NCBI GenBank assembly: GCA_027604705.1
Contig: JADHYV010000003.1
Coordinates: 1-64,000, forward strand
DNA: 64,000 nt
Source: Allomyces arbusculus
Taxonomy: Eukaryota; Blastocladiomycota; Blastocladiomycetes; Blastocladiales; Blastocladiaceae
Reading direction: 5' to 3'
Position 1 is the first letter of the stretch. The number at the start of each line of letters is the position of its first letter. A program made the translations under genes and the position numbers. Below the pieces are notes generated by a model. It made no database searches, was not told the origin of the DNA, and worked only from the letters and a program-made list of their open reading frames with translations. Positions 42,812-57,234 of the stretch are shown here, piece after piece.

Positions 42812-43680
42812 AACAACAGCGACTTTTTGGCGTCATTGGTTACAGTTGTGGCTGTAGGATTCACCACCTTGGCACTCACGAGTATCGGCACCGTACACGG
42901 CCGCACACATCCCAGTTTCTGGATTGGGATTAATCATACATCGATCACACCATGAACGGGTGTGATTGGGCGTGATTGGGTTGATTGGGTTAGGTTCAAC
43001 CAAATGACAATGACGTTTAACAATGGCTATGGTCCCTTTAGATGAGACATGATTGGGTATGGTCATGTTGTGTGATTGGGTCTGAAAGAGGCTTGATTGA
43101 GATGCCATAAGCTTACAGCAAGAAGGCATTGGGTGCAATGACGGCACAGTCTAACAATGCCTTGCTTTGTCAAACCACAGATAGGAGCGATCATGCCTGC
43201 TTGCTGTGTGAACAGACTTTGACGGACTTTGGGTCGGCTTCAATCAAACCTCATCGCACCGTGTGAAGAATGGATCAAACCAAATCGACGTTCAGTTGAA
43301 ACCAAAGCTGTGTGATTGATCTCAAACGCTTCCTGATTGGACCCAAGCGCAGGACAATCACACACCGCTCAAATCTCGCTGCAGTCTAATCAAGCGAAAT
43401 CGCTCACAAAACAACGCCGATTCATGAATTTCTAGCTCACCATCAAATTCAATAGCGCGACAATCCCCGACCAGCAAGAATAATCGTCGTTCAAGCCGGC
43501 AAAGAGGTCCAGGTCGCCGGAGTAAATATACAAGAGCACGAGGTGGGCACAACAAGCCAGTCTCGCTCGATGAATGGTGTTGAGCGCGAATTTCGTACGG
43601 TCGCTGGAAAAATGCGTCGGTTCGGTTCTAGACGCGCACGAGGTGAGGGCTGCCTGACATACCGACTGAATTCGACTTCG
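42812..43680. other. Lower-GC gene-free stretch with ATTGGG motif cluster
   Basis: No supported gene. Seven ATTGGG hexamers, six of them GATTGGG, occur on the + strand between 42922 and 43135, with further ATTGG copies near 42836 and 43334. ATTGG is the complement of the CCAAT box. The stretch is clearly less GC-rich than the rest of the window. Confidence 0.55.
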
Positions 43681-44060
43681 CTACGATCGTGGACCTAACT
43701 GCAAGGCGGGAGAGCGACGGCAAGCCAGCAGGTGCACGCCTGCGCGGAAATGATAGTGCGGCGGCTTGGCCTCGCCGTGCTGGACGAGCAGGACTGTGAC
43801 CACGACCTGGATCCGCGACCCGTCGTCGCGCTCGACCAGCGGCGAGTGCACGTCGTACTCCATGCGCGCAACGGAGATTCGCGTTTCCTCGGTGCTCTCC
43901 AGAAGGGGCGTCACGAACTGCAGCGCTCCGTACCTGCCATGGCGGTTGGGAGGGCGGCAGCGAGGTTGGGCGTCACGAGAACTAGGTCGTTGACGGTGGT
44001 CGGCTCGATAATAAGGGGGTCTTGGCCGAACGTGTCCAGCTTTTTCAACGGAGGTGGTTG
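43681..44060 (-). CDS. Possible exon pair of an unrecognised gene
   Basis: Two adjacent protein-like frames on the minus strand. The first gives LKKLDTFGQDPLIIEPTTVN then DLVLVTPNLAAALPTAMAG; the second gives FVTPLLESTEETRISVARME then YDVHSPLVERDDGSRIQVVV. They are in different frames. A 62-nt intron with a GTTCTC donor would join NDL to FVTPLL, but that donor is unusual here, so a frameshifted remnant is equally likely. No family recognised. Confidence 0.25.
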
Positions 44061-44749
44061 AACTCGATCGGATTCAACTAGCTTTGTGAGGATCAGGGAC
44101 CTGGAAACCACGCTTGCGATTGGGTCTTGGTCGACGCGAAATGAGCGTGACACAGACGAACCTCGTCAAGGAGCTCACTGCATTACCCGCTGCTGCCACC
44201 CATTTACTACAACTCGATGTACGCCGGCATGCACTCACCGCACGGGTCTGAGAATGCAGCAGCGCGCGCGAACAGTGCTCCCGGGGGCATGAGACCATGG
44301 CCGCGCACAATGGCGGCAGCGGTGGCAAGCGGCGGCTGCGGCCAGGACCCAGACAGGAGCAAAGAGTGATGGATGAGGTATGCGCAGCGCTGTGACGGTA
44401 GGGGCGGCCGTGTCCGGAGAAGCCATTTTGCATACCGTGCTGCCGACAATGGCAGAGACAACAGGAATCAAAGTATTTCCGCAGTTTGGTTGGAACAAAC
44501 GAAACGAATTGGATGGGTTGCGTGGGATCAAAATTCAGAAATGACTGCGCATCCTCTCGACGACTTAAAAGCACAAGAGAACGCTGCGCTAGCACGGTCA
44601 CAGTGCAGTCGCGGTAACTGTCGATATTACCCTGCGGGACCGACTTGCTCACTACAACGTCCAAGAGAAACAGCCCAGGATCAGTGTTCCGATCAGACGC
44701 GCGGTCCCCCCCCCCCCTCGCCCTGGCCAGCCGCGCGAAACGTACGTAA

Positions 44750-45435
44750 CGCGGCGCGACCTTCACATGCACCTCCCCTGTCGTGCGCCCGCGATCGTCG
44801 TGCAGCTCGACCCACGTGTCCTCGACGCGGCCGGTCATCTTGGCGTCGGCCACCGAGACGCGGCCGCGGCCAATCAGCTTGTCACCGCGCACGTGGTTGT
44901 AGTCGTAGACTTCGAGCAGCACGTCGTCGACCCCCTGCCCCAGGGCGAGCTCGGCCGTGTCGTTGAACGCGAGGTTCGAGCCGGCGTCCTTGTGCACTCG
45001 CGTCTTGATCTTGTCGCTGCCGGCGAGCAACAGGCAGTACGGATCGACCTTGCCGACCAGTTCCACGTTGGCGAGGTTGCGGCCCTCGACTAGGGGAGGG
45101 AAGAAGCAGGGGGAATGAGCCGTCGATCGCAGGAGCCGCGACACGGTGCGGAGGACGGGAGGATGCTCACGGATGTCGACCATGACGGTGCGCGCGGCAC
45201 GCGTGCCCGTCGCCATGCCGCCAGTCTGCTGCTGGTATCCGCCTGGCTGTGTCTGGTACCCGCCCATCGGCTGAGACTGGTACCCGCCCGACGAGCCGTA
45301 CCCGCCCATCTGCGGAACGTCGCGGCCGCCGCCGTAGCCAGACTGCTGCGAGGCGTAGTCTCTGCCGCCGGTCGCCGATGAGTACGGCGTCGAATACTGC
45401 TCGCCGCCGTGGTGATGGTGGTGGGGGTAGCTCAT
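44750..45435 (-). CDS. C2-domain protein with Gly/Gln/Tyr-rich N-terminus
   Basis: A single calcium/lipid-binding C2 domain preceded by a low-complexity leader (MSYPHHHHHGGEQYSTPYSS, then repeated GGYQSQP/GGYQTQP-like units). Exon 1 runs 45435-45171 and exon 2 starts at 45089; the 81-nt intron has no stop and keeps frame, so retention would give a longer protein. The junction makes TVMVDILEGRNLANVELVGK, then VDPYCLLL, the classical first strands of C2. Later come GQGVDDVLLEVYDYNHVRGD, DKLIGRGRVSV and WVELHDDRGRTTGEVHVKV. A perfect GTACGT donor follows APRY near 44.75 kb, so a last exon probably lies further left, but I could not fix it. The frame stays open to 44074 by chance. Plant and fungal relatives act at membranes. 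The 3' end is uncertain. Confidence 0.7.
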
Positions 45436-46111
45436 GGTGACGCGGGGATGCAGCAGGTCGATGATGGTGGCAATGCGAGAAATTGGGTGCGGAGAGTGAG
45501 AGAGAGCGGTCGGCGAGGTCAGCGCGTTTTATACACTCGGTAGCACGATCAGCGACGCGTCGCGCGCGATGCGAGCGAGATCAACGGGCGCCCGCGAGGA
45601 CCGTACGTGCAGCTGGCCGCAGCGATCCAGAGCTCGCACTACAATGAGACGCGCTGTCATGTCTCAGGCGGGCGCCAGGTCTCAGACCGGCGTCGAGGAG
45701 CGAGCCGCGCGGCTCGTGTTGAGTGCGATCTAGGTGACGGAATAGGCTTGCAGGCTGCGTGCGCCGAGTGGGACGCGAAGGATGTGCAGAGCAAAACTGA
45801 AGGCAGGGGTGCGAGCTGCACCACGTCAAACCGAAACGCGTCTCTGGCCTGTCGAAGATGACATGATGTCGTTCTTGGCCCTGATTGAATACTGTGTTGC
45901 AATCCTTCCAAGCGGTCGGTTGCCGTGACGAGACAAAAGACCACATCCTCAACTTTTCTAATCCAACAAAAAACAAGGGCGTCGGCGTCCCAGACCAATC
46001 CAGGTCCAGCCCGCCGCCACCGCGCCTTTTTCGATTCAAATGCACAACATCTGGAGGTACTATAGACTTGACATGAACCCACCCCGCGCATAACATACGC
46101 GCTCCTTAACT
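45436..46111. other. Intergenic region upstream of C2 gene
   Basis: About 680 bases with no supported gene. It contains the promoter side of the C2 gene and the 3' end of the dehydrogenase gene. Nothing specific was found. Confidence 0.45.
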
Positions 46112-47955
46112 TTACTTCATCGTCGGCATCACAACGTTGGCCTGGCTCGAGACCGCGTCCTCGGCCTTCCACAGCGCCGTGACCGTCTTGATCTGCGTGT
46201 AGAACTAGACGATAGAGTCGAGCATGTCAGTCCACTCCTTGTCCACCCAAAATGCACCCACCAAAGACATCCACGTACGTTGACGCCCGACTTGCCATAA
46301 AAGTTGATATCCCCCTGAATCGACCCACGCGACCCCGTGAACGCAAACATCGGCAGCGGCACCGGGATCGGGACATTGATCCCGACCTGGCCCACATCCA
46401 CCTCCATCGCAAACTTGCGCGCGGCCGCACCCGAGTTCGTGAACACGGCCGTGCCGTTGCCGTACTTGTTGGCATTGATCAGCTCGAGCGCCTGGTCGAG
46501 CGTGTCGGCCTCGAGAATCGTGAGCACCGGCGCGAAAATTTCTTCGGTGTAGCATGGTAGCTGCGTCGTCTCGGCGAGCGACTTGGCCGCGGGCTGCACG
46601 ACGATCGTGGGGCCGAGGAAGTGGCCGTTCGGGTACTTGTCCACCTTGATCCCGCGGCCGTCAAGGACGACGCGCGCACCGAGCTTCTCCGATTCGGAAA
46701 CGATCGATTCGGCGCGCTGCAGTGCAGCGGCTGAGATGAGCGGACCCACGTCCGTGTCGGGCTCGCACCCTGCCGACACCTTGAGTTTCTTGGCGCGCTC
46801 GACCAGTTCCGGAATCATCTCACGGGCCTTACCGACGAAAATCGCCACGGGCAGCGCCATGCACCGCTGTCCTGCGGCGCCAAACGCGGCACCGACGAGG
46901 GCGTTGAGCGTCGCGTTCACGTTGCAGTCGGGGAGAATCACGGCGTGATTCTTGGCGCCGAGGTTGGCCTGCACGCGCTTGCCGTTGGCGGTGCCGCGCG
47001 CGAAAATGTGCTTGCCGGCACGGTCACCGCCGACAAACGAGATCGCCTTGATCGACGGATGGTCGCAGACAAAGTTGACGGCGTCGTGCGTGCCGTGAAT
47101 CACGTTGACGGCGCCGTTGGGCAGACCGGCCTCGTGCGCGAGCTGCACGAGGTGTACGGCCGCAGACGGGTCGCGCTCCGAGGGTTTCAGGACCATCGTG
47201 TTGCCCGTGGCCGTGGCCATCGGGAACATCCAGAGCGGAATCTGTTGCATGGTCGAGATCAGGATCAGAAATGCATGTCTCGCATCTTCAGAACCGTTTA
47301 AGGAAGGCGTACCATGGCGGGGAAGTTAAAGGGGCAGACACCGGCTGTGACACCGAGCGGCTGGCGAATCGTGTAGGTGTCCATGTCGGTCGCAACGGGC
47401 AGGTGCTCGCCCATTTGCAGCGTCGGCATGGCGGCGGCGTGCTCAACGACTTGCAGACCACGGAAGACGTCGCCGCGCGCGTCGGCGAGCGTCTTGCCCT
47501 GCTCGCGCGTGATGGAGGCGGCGAGCAGCTCGGTGTCGCGGCGGATGAGCGCCTGGAGGTCGAGCATGACCTGTTGGGAGACGGAATTGTCGGTCAGTAT
47601 TCGCAATTCCTCGAGGATTCCACCCACCTCCACCCAAATTCGCACCGGCAAAGCACAAGCGAACGCCGAGTACCTTTTGCCGCGTCAAGACCGTCGACTT
47701 GGACCACGTCTTGAACGTCTCGGCGGCCGACTTGGCAGCGGCCTCCATTTCGTCCTTGGTCGATTCGGGCACGAGGCAGACGACCTCTTGCGTGGCCGGG
47801 TCGACGACCTTGTGCCAGACATTGGTGCTCGACTCGAAGACCTCGCCGTTGATGATCGACTTGACCTTGGGCGGCGCGGCCGTGGCCAGCGAGCGGCGGG
47901 CCAGCGCGGCAGCGAGTGCGGCGGTCGCGGGGCGGGCGGACGTTGCAGCGAGCAT
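46112..47955 (-). CDS. ALDH6A1: Methylmalonate-semialdehyde dehydrogenase, mitochondrial
   Basis: CoA-acylating aldehyde dehydrogenase of valine and thymine breakdown: converts methylmalonate (or malonate) semialdehyde to propionyl-CoA (or acetyl-CoA) with NAD+ in the matrix. The start at 47955 gives a presequence ([20 protein letters not shown]). Hallmarks are [58 protein letters not shown], the catalytic Cys in [17 protein letters not shown], and [20 protein letters not shown]. The C-terminus has [20 protein letters not shown] then [20 protein letters not shown]. Four exons: 47955-47674, 47570-47313, 47241-46279 and 46204-46112; every junction restores family sequence. About 530 residues, as expected. 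All visible motifs are intact. Confidence 0.95.
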
Positions 47956-49461
47956 CGTGTATAGCTTGGTAACAGGGGGGAGAACGAGCAACGCGCGAGA
48001 CGACGAGAGAGAAGTGTTGCCGGGGTGCCGGTGTTGGGGGCGGCGCGTGCCGCACGGCTGGAGTCGAGGACCCGGGCACCTGGGGTTGGCCCGTTACGCC
48101 GGGAGAAGCCGGGAGACAACACTGCAGGGTGCGGAGCAGACCGGCCGTCTCAAGCCACGGTTGGAGCACATGCCGCGCCTGCCACGCCTGTCGCTGCGTG
48201 CACGCGCCCGCACGCGCCACAACTCTGTTTCCGTGTAGACTCGGCCGCCTGCAGGCGTGGTGCGGCCAGATCAGCAGGGGGCGCAGGCATCGGCAGGGGG
48301 CGCGGCCCATGTGGGTTGAGGCACGCCGATTGTGCTGGATCGTTGGCAGGGCGCACGGCTGCGCTCCACCGATCCGACGCTTCAAACCACCACCATCGCG
48401 ACGCTCCCCGCTCGTCACCTCCCCGCACGCGGTGACGTGGCTGCAGCGGCGTGGTGGCGCGGGGATGCGTGCCGACGCGGGGGAGGCGAGTTGCGCGAGA
48501 GCTTGGCGCGCGCGGCCGGCGGGGCGGCGCGCGAGCGGTTGGTTGGCGGTGGGCGCGCGCTGCTTCTCGATGGCAGATGGAAGCGGGCGGCAACGGGTGA
48601 CGACGACGACGAGGCCGACGACGAGCTGGGTAAAGCACGGTGTGGTGGGCGTGCAAACATTTCCAAGAGGAGACGGCGCGCGAGAAGGCGTGCTGCGCGA
48701 GGAAGCCAAACGCAACCCGCTCTCGCAACGACCATCTTCCGTGACGCGCCGCTCCTCGGCCAGACGACAGGACGGCGACGACGCGACTGGCCGCATTCTC
48801 ACCTCTTCTCACCAGCACGACGCGGCCGCGACCGACCGGCCAACCGACCGACCTGCTGGCCGTGCCGTGAGAGAGCTTGCCACGGCAAAGGCAAACGAGC
48901 GCTAGGCGTCCATCGATCGGGTGGCCCGCCTCGTGGCAGCCGGCAAGGTCTCGCCTGCCACCGCACCGCCACCGCCGTCCCTCGCGCAGGCTCCCGCACG
49001 GCCAGCACCTCGCCCACCCACGTCGCCCGCGACCTTCGCGCGACCCGCCCACCTCGCGCAACGCGCTCGTGCACGCCGGCCGTGCTCGCCTGCGCGACGA
49101 CGGCGACGACAACGCTCCCGACCTGACCCGCTCGCCGCCACCGCCGCTGCCGCCGCCCAAGGATTGACGCTGCCCCCCGCGCGCGCCTTTGCCGTCGTGC
49201 GCACCTCCGTCATCCTGCGCGCCTGTGCCACCGCCGAGGCCGACGCTGCCTCGCCGGGCCATGCTCTTGCCTGCTGCCGTGGGTGCCGACGTCTTGCCAC
49301 CCGCGTGCGCTTCCTCGACGACGGGCGACGCATCTGCGCGGCAGTTGGTGAACCCTATTGGCCCGCCACGGCACACGGGAACTCCCAGCGCTTGTCCGCC
49401 ACCACCACCGCCAACGACCAACTCCACCTCCACCTCCACCTCCTGCTCCCCGCCCAGCACC
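47956..49461. other. Long divergent upstream region
   Basis: About 1.5 kb between the dehydrogenase (-) and cyclin (+) starts. It is extremely GC-rich and carries long fortuitous frames on both strands made of Arg, Ala, Pro and Gly, none protein-like. In the last 270 bases, in-frame ATGs (for example 49261) could extend the cyclin N-terminus. Confidence 0.45.
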
Positions 49462-51639
49462 ATGGCTGCAGTACCGCCTCTGCGTTCCAACACTCCATCC
49501 TCGACAACGACCCCCGCCGCCATGGCCATGCCGCTGCCGCCACCGCGTCCGGGCCCGGCACCAGCCCCGTCCGCACCAGCACCCGCTCCCGCTGCGGCCG
49601 CCCCCGACGACGCCGATGCAAGCGCGCCTGCGACCGAGGCCCCGCCGCAGACGCAGCAATTTCTCGCGGCCAACTGGCAACCCGCAACGGGCGCCGGTGC
49701 GCCGGGCACCGCGGCACCCACGCCCGTGGCGCGCACCCCACAAACACTGCGCAAGCAAGAGTTTGTGCACGCGCTCGTCCGAACCGCCGCCGAAATCATT
49801 GGCGCGCTCACGCCCAAACCCGCCGTCGAACCGACCGTGCCGCTGCACGACTTCATTGCCGAGATCCTGCGCCGGTCCAAGTCGTCGTTTTCCACGCTGC
49901 AGCTCGCCCTGTTTTACCTGTTCAAGTATCGCGCTGCGAGAAGACGTATCGCGCAGCGCGCGGCGGCATTGGCGGCCGCGAGGGCGGCCGCGGTCGCTGC
50001 ACTCGCAGCGAATGGCGGGTCGGCTGGACTGCCGTCACCGCCGGAACTTGCCATGGCCGCCGCGGCGGGCGGGAGTAGCAGTGGAAGTAGCTCCGCGTCA
50101 GTCGTCGCGGCCGCCGCGCTCGGTCCAGGCGCAGCCATCCCGCCACCACTGCCCGCGGCGCCGGGGGCCGCGGCGGCTGCGCCCACCGCAGCAACAGCGA
50201 CACCATCGGCCCTGAGTCCCGCCTCGGCCGCTGCTGCCGCGTCGGTCGCATCCGCGTCCTCGTCTTCCTCTCCGGCGCGCGGCCTCGACTCGTGCGGCCG
50301 CCGCCTCTTCCTCATTTCGCTCATGATGGCGTCCAAGTTTTTGCAGGACAAGAACTACTCGAACCGCGCATGGTCGACCATCTCGGGCTTGCCGGCGCGC
50401 GAAATCAACCGGTACGAGCGCGAGTTTCTCGACGTGTTGCAGTACAATCTGTTTGTCTCGGCGTCCAAGTACGCCAGGTGGTCGGCGCTGCTTGTGGCAC
50501 ACATCAACCAGGTGCACCACGCGCGTGAGTCCGGGCTGGCGGTAGCGCACGACGTGATTCTCGCGTTCGAGTTTTTGCCGCCCGTCTCGCCCGCGGAAAC
50601 CGCGGCCTGGGCCGGTGCCGCCGCCGCCGCGGCTATGGGGTCGGCGGCTGCCGCCGCGCATGTGACCACGACCACGGCGGCGGCCGCAGTTGCAGCGCCA
50701 TTCCCAGCGACCGTGCTCGGCCCGTGGCCTGCACACATCACGGGTAAGCGCGCCGGTAGCATGGCGCCGCCCACCGCCTCGTCGTCGCGGCACCCGCTGC
50801 ACGCCGTGGCCGCCGCCGCCGCCGCACTCGCCTTACCGCCCTCGGGCGGTCTCGGCGGCGCCGGGTACCTGTCGCACTCGCTCGTCGCGCAATCGAACGT
50901 GCGCGACACGCTGCCGAGCCACGTGCGCGCCAAACCCGCGCACGAGACGCTATCCCCCGAAAACCAGCTCGAGCCGTCACCGTCGCGCGCGGCGGCTCGG
51001 ATTCGGGCCGCGGCTGCAGCCAGGGCGACGGTCTCGCCCGCGAGTGCGGGGGCCACGCCGCCGCCGCCGGTGAGTATGGCGATCCCGCCGGTCCCGGTCA
51101 CAACGGCCCCACCACCGCCCCTCCCACGGGCCTACTCGGACATTGCCGATATGCCGCGCGCCGGTGGGTCGCTCGTCGCTGCAATTGCCGGCGGACTGCC
51201 CCTGCACGCCGTACCCATGCCCGCGCCCCCGCTGCCCCTGCCGCCGCGGCCCGTGTCGATGCCGATGCCCATGGATGTCGACCCGGTCCCGCCAGCCGCC
51301 GCCGCGAGCCCGCGCGGCACCTCCTCCAAGCGCGGGCGGTCGGCCGCGACCCCGACCGACGCGATTTCCCGGTCCCCCGCCGCGGTCGCTGCGCTGCAGC
51401 AGCCGATGCCGCCGCCAGCGAAACGCGCGCGGTCGTCGCCGCCCGCGCGCGCGCCGAGTTTGTCGATTGCGTTCCTCACGCACGCTGCGGATACACCCAC
51501 GCCCACGATGCCCGTCGTGGGTGGCGCGCCGTCGCCCGCGCACGGGTGGGTGCCCGACACTGTGGCGGCTCCAGGGGTGCCGGGGCATCCGAGGCGAAAT
51601 GGAGCGGCGGAGGAGGAGGGGGCAAGTGCGCCGAGGTGA
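49462..51639 (+). CDS. PCL-type (Pho85-class) cyclin with insert in the cyclin box
   Basis: A cyclin of the Pcl/Pho80 type that would activate a Pho85/CDK5-like kinase. The cyclin box begins VPLHDFIAEILRRSKSSFST then LQLALFYLFKYRA, is interrupted by about 110 residues of Ala/Ser/Pro/Gly-rich sequence, and resumes CGRRLFLISLMMASKFLQDK, NYSNRAWSTISGLPAREINR, EFLDVLQYNLFVSASKYARW. A long Pro/Ala-rich C-terminal tail with NLS-like basic clusters follows (SSKRGRSAATP, PPAKRARSSPP). The start at 49462 has a good context (CACCATGG); an in-frame ATG at 49261 would add 67 residues of Pro/Ser/Thr-rich text. Single exon, about 725 residues, larger than yeast Pcl1/2 but similar to other large fungal PCL cyclins. 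Which Pcl subgroup it belongs to is unclear. Confidence 0.82.
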   Translation: MAAVPPLRSNTPSSTTTPAAMAMPLPPPRPGPAPAPSAPAPAPAAAAPDDADASAPATEAPPQTQQFLAANWQPATGAGAPGTAAPTPVARTPQTLRKQEFVHALVRTAAEIIGALTPKPAVEPTVPLHDFIAEILRRSKSSFSTLQLALFYLFKYRAARRRIAQRAAALAAARAAAVAALAANGGSAGLPSPPELAMAAAAGGSSSGSSSASVVAAAALGPGAAIPPPLPAAPGAAAAAPTAATATPSALSPASAAAAASVASASSSSSPARGLDSCGRRLFLISLMMASKFLQDKNYSNRAWSTISGLPAREINRYEREFLDVLQYNLFVSASKYARWSALLVAHINQVHHARESGLAVAHDVILAFEFLPPVSPAETAAWAGAAAAAAMGSAAAAAHVTTTTAAAAVAAPFPATVLGPWPAHITGKRAGSMAPPTASSSRHPLHAVAAAAAALALPPSGGLGGAGYLSHSLVAQSNVRDTLPSHVRAKPAHETLSPENQLEPSPSRAAARIRAAAAARATVSPASAGATPPPPVSMAIPPVPVTTAPPPPLPRAYSDIADMPRAGGSLVAAIAGGLPLHAVPMPAPPLPLPPRPVSMPMPMDVDPVPPAAAASPRGTSSKRGRSAATPTDAISRSPAAVAALQQPMPPPAKRARSSPPARAPSLSIAFLTHAADTPTPTMPVVGGAPSPAHGWVPDTVAAPGVPGHPRRNGAAEEEGASAPR

Positions 51640-52157
51640 TGAGAGGGGAGATGGAGGGGATGGCATGGGGATTATGAATCCGGTTTTGGCGCGCTGATCT
51701 TTGTTGGTGGTGGTGTGGTTGACACTGGTTTGGCATCGCGGACAGGCGCCGCACGGGCAGGAGCGATCAAAGCGCGCCAGAGCGTGACGACCATGTGCGC
51801 CGGTCTTGGAAAGTGAGACATGGAGCCATGATGGCCGCGGCCCCACCGAAACAAACACACGCGACGCGGCGCGCGCGCATCACGGCCGGGATCAGGCCGC
51901 GAGCAGCACCCGCGTGCCGCCTTTGGCTCCTCATGTGGCCCCTCTCTCCCCGCCGACAGCAGCTCCTCGCCTCACGCTCGCGAGCCTGCCCCGTGCCAGC
52001 GCATCCTCTCTTGTTCGAGCACCGCAACCCGCCATCCACACTGTGAACGCTCGCTGCGCTGCCCGCTGCACCGCACCGCATCGTCTTCATCCACCCCGTT
52101 CGCCCAACCCCGCGCCGCCCGACGACGCGCCCAACCACCTTCACTTCCACCACCACC
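51640..52157. other. Intergenic region before small membrane protein gene
   Basis: About 520 bases without a supported gene. The last 50 bases before the ATG contain CCAACCACC and CACTTCCACCACCACC, a typical CA-rich leader. Confidence 0.45.
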
Positions 52158-52824
52158 ATGTCCTCGGCCATCTACGACGCGGCCGCGCGCGTCGCCACCG
52201 GCGATCTGCACGGCGCCACGTTTCTCGGCGGCACCGACTATGAGTCGACCAAGCAGCGGTGTACGTACGCGCGCAACGACGACACGGCTACCGGAGTGTT
52301 CGTGGACACGATCGACTGACGTGTGCGCGTGGGGCAGCCATGTGGATCGCGGCCTACACGTCGCTGCTCGTCTGGCAGGTCCTCCTGCTCGCGCTGTACC
52401 TGTTTGCCGGCACCCGGTCGCGCACCGACGAAATTGCCGCCATCTCCGCGGCGGGCGGCCAAGTGAACGCCAAGGAATCATTCTGGGCCGACAAGTGTCG
52501 CCGTGCCGTGCGCGCCGCGCGGACCAATTTCATTTTGGTGCTCTCGGCCGTCGTGGTCACGGCGCTCGGGTATGTCTTCGTTTTGCAAACGTGACGCGCA
52601 TGTCGCGTGGGTGCTGACCGCGCACGACGCGCACGCACGTCCTTAGATTTGGCCCGACGGCCGCGACTGTGACACTGACCTGGGTCGCGTTTGCGCTCGG
52701 CGCGCTCTGGCTCGTCGCCGAGTTTGTGACGGACTCACACTGGTTGCGGCTTGTCATGTCGGTGCTGCATTTCCCGCTGATTGCCGTCGTCTGGGGGCTC
52801 GCGTTCCGGTCGCGCATCAGCTGA
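52158..52824 (+). CDS. Small four-TM membrane protein, unrecognised
   Basis: Not recognised. Three exons. Exon 1 (52158 to about 52261) gives MSSAIYDAAARVATGDLHGA then DYESTKQR. A GTACGT donor leads to exon 2, MWIAAYTSLLVWQVLLLALY. Exon 2 ends before a GTATGT donor at about 52570. Exon 3 starts at about 52648, giving TALGFGPTAATVTLTWVAFA. Hydrophobic segments are AYTSLLVWQVLLLALYLF, NFILVLSAVVVTALGF, LTWVAFALGALWLVAEFV and LRLVMSVLHFPLIAVVWGL, so four membrane passes. A charged loop with NAKESFWADKCRRAVRAAR sits between the first two. About 160 residues. Both internal junctions use strong donors and keep frame. Confidence 0.6.
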
Positions 52825-56561
<3,737 letters not shown>

Positions 56562-57234
56562 TGGGTGGCGTCGCGTCGGTTTCGTCGTCAATCGAATCGT
56601 GATAGTGATCGTGATTTTTGGCGTCATTGCTGTTGAGCTCACTTGCGAGAGCGGAACTCACCTCTTGATCCAGCCATCCTCCAAGTCCACAATCAAAAAA
56701 GATCGCTCAGGAACCTTCCCAAGCTATGGGATTCATATCTGACCCAGGTGCACCTATGTCTACGGTATCCACCGCAGCTCCTGGGCCTGCGGGCGCTTCC
56801 CGCTCGGACTGTCGCCGTCGTCCCCGCATCCGTCGTCCCCGCATCCGTCGACTTGAGAATGGGTGCACAGAATCCTAAATCCTAATCCGTCAGTGACGCA
56901 AAGACACGTGGAATCTGTGCAGGGCAGCCTCAAGCCACAATGGCAGGCCTTGGCTGCGGAATTCCGGATTTTACCAACTCCAAAGCAAAAGGGAACGAAG
57001 ATTGCGTCACCGTCCTGCCACAACTATCTTACGACTGTGGCGCAGCCCAGGCTTAGTTTGAATCATTCGTTTCAGTCAGGTCATCGGTCATCCTCACTCT
57101 CCACGACGATCTGCTGCAGCACAAACGACGACGACAACGACGACGAGCCAGCATTTATATACCAAACTTACTGCAATCGTTCGAACCCATCTTCTTCAAC
57201 CGCTGAGCCCTTCTCGCCGCGCCGACTCGCCGTC
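56562..57234. other. Intergenic region before SBDS
   Basis: About 670 bases, lower in GC than flanking genes. A 10-base direct repeat, GTCCCCGCAT, occurs twice in tandem around 56820-56845. No coding frame is supported. Confidence 0.45.

Noticed and set aside
44074-44745. C-terminal continuation of the C2 protein to 44074
   Set aside because: Composition becomes Cys/Arg/Ser-rich right after a perfect GTACGT donor, so the open frame looks like unspliced intron and beyond.
48150-49895. 581-codon minus-strand open frame overlapping the cyclin
   Set aside because: Composition is Gly/Ala/Arg/Val from GC-rich antisense of a Pro/Ala-rich gene; no domain or heptad pattern.
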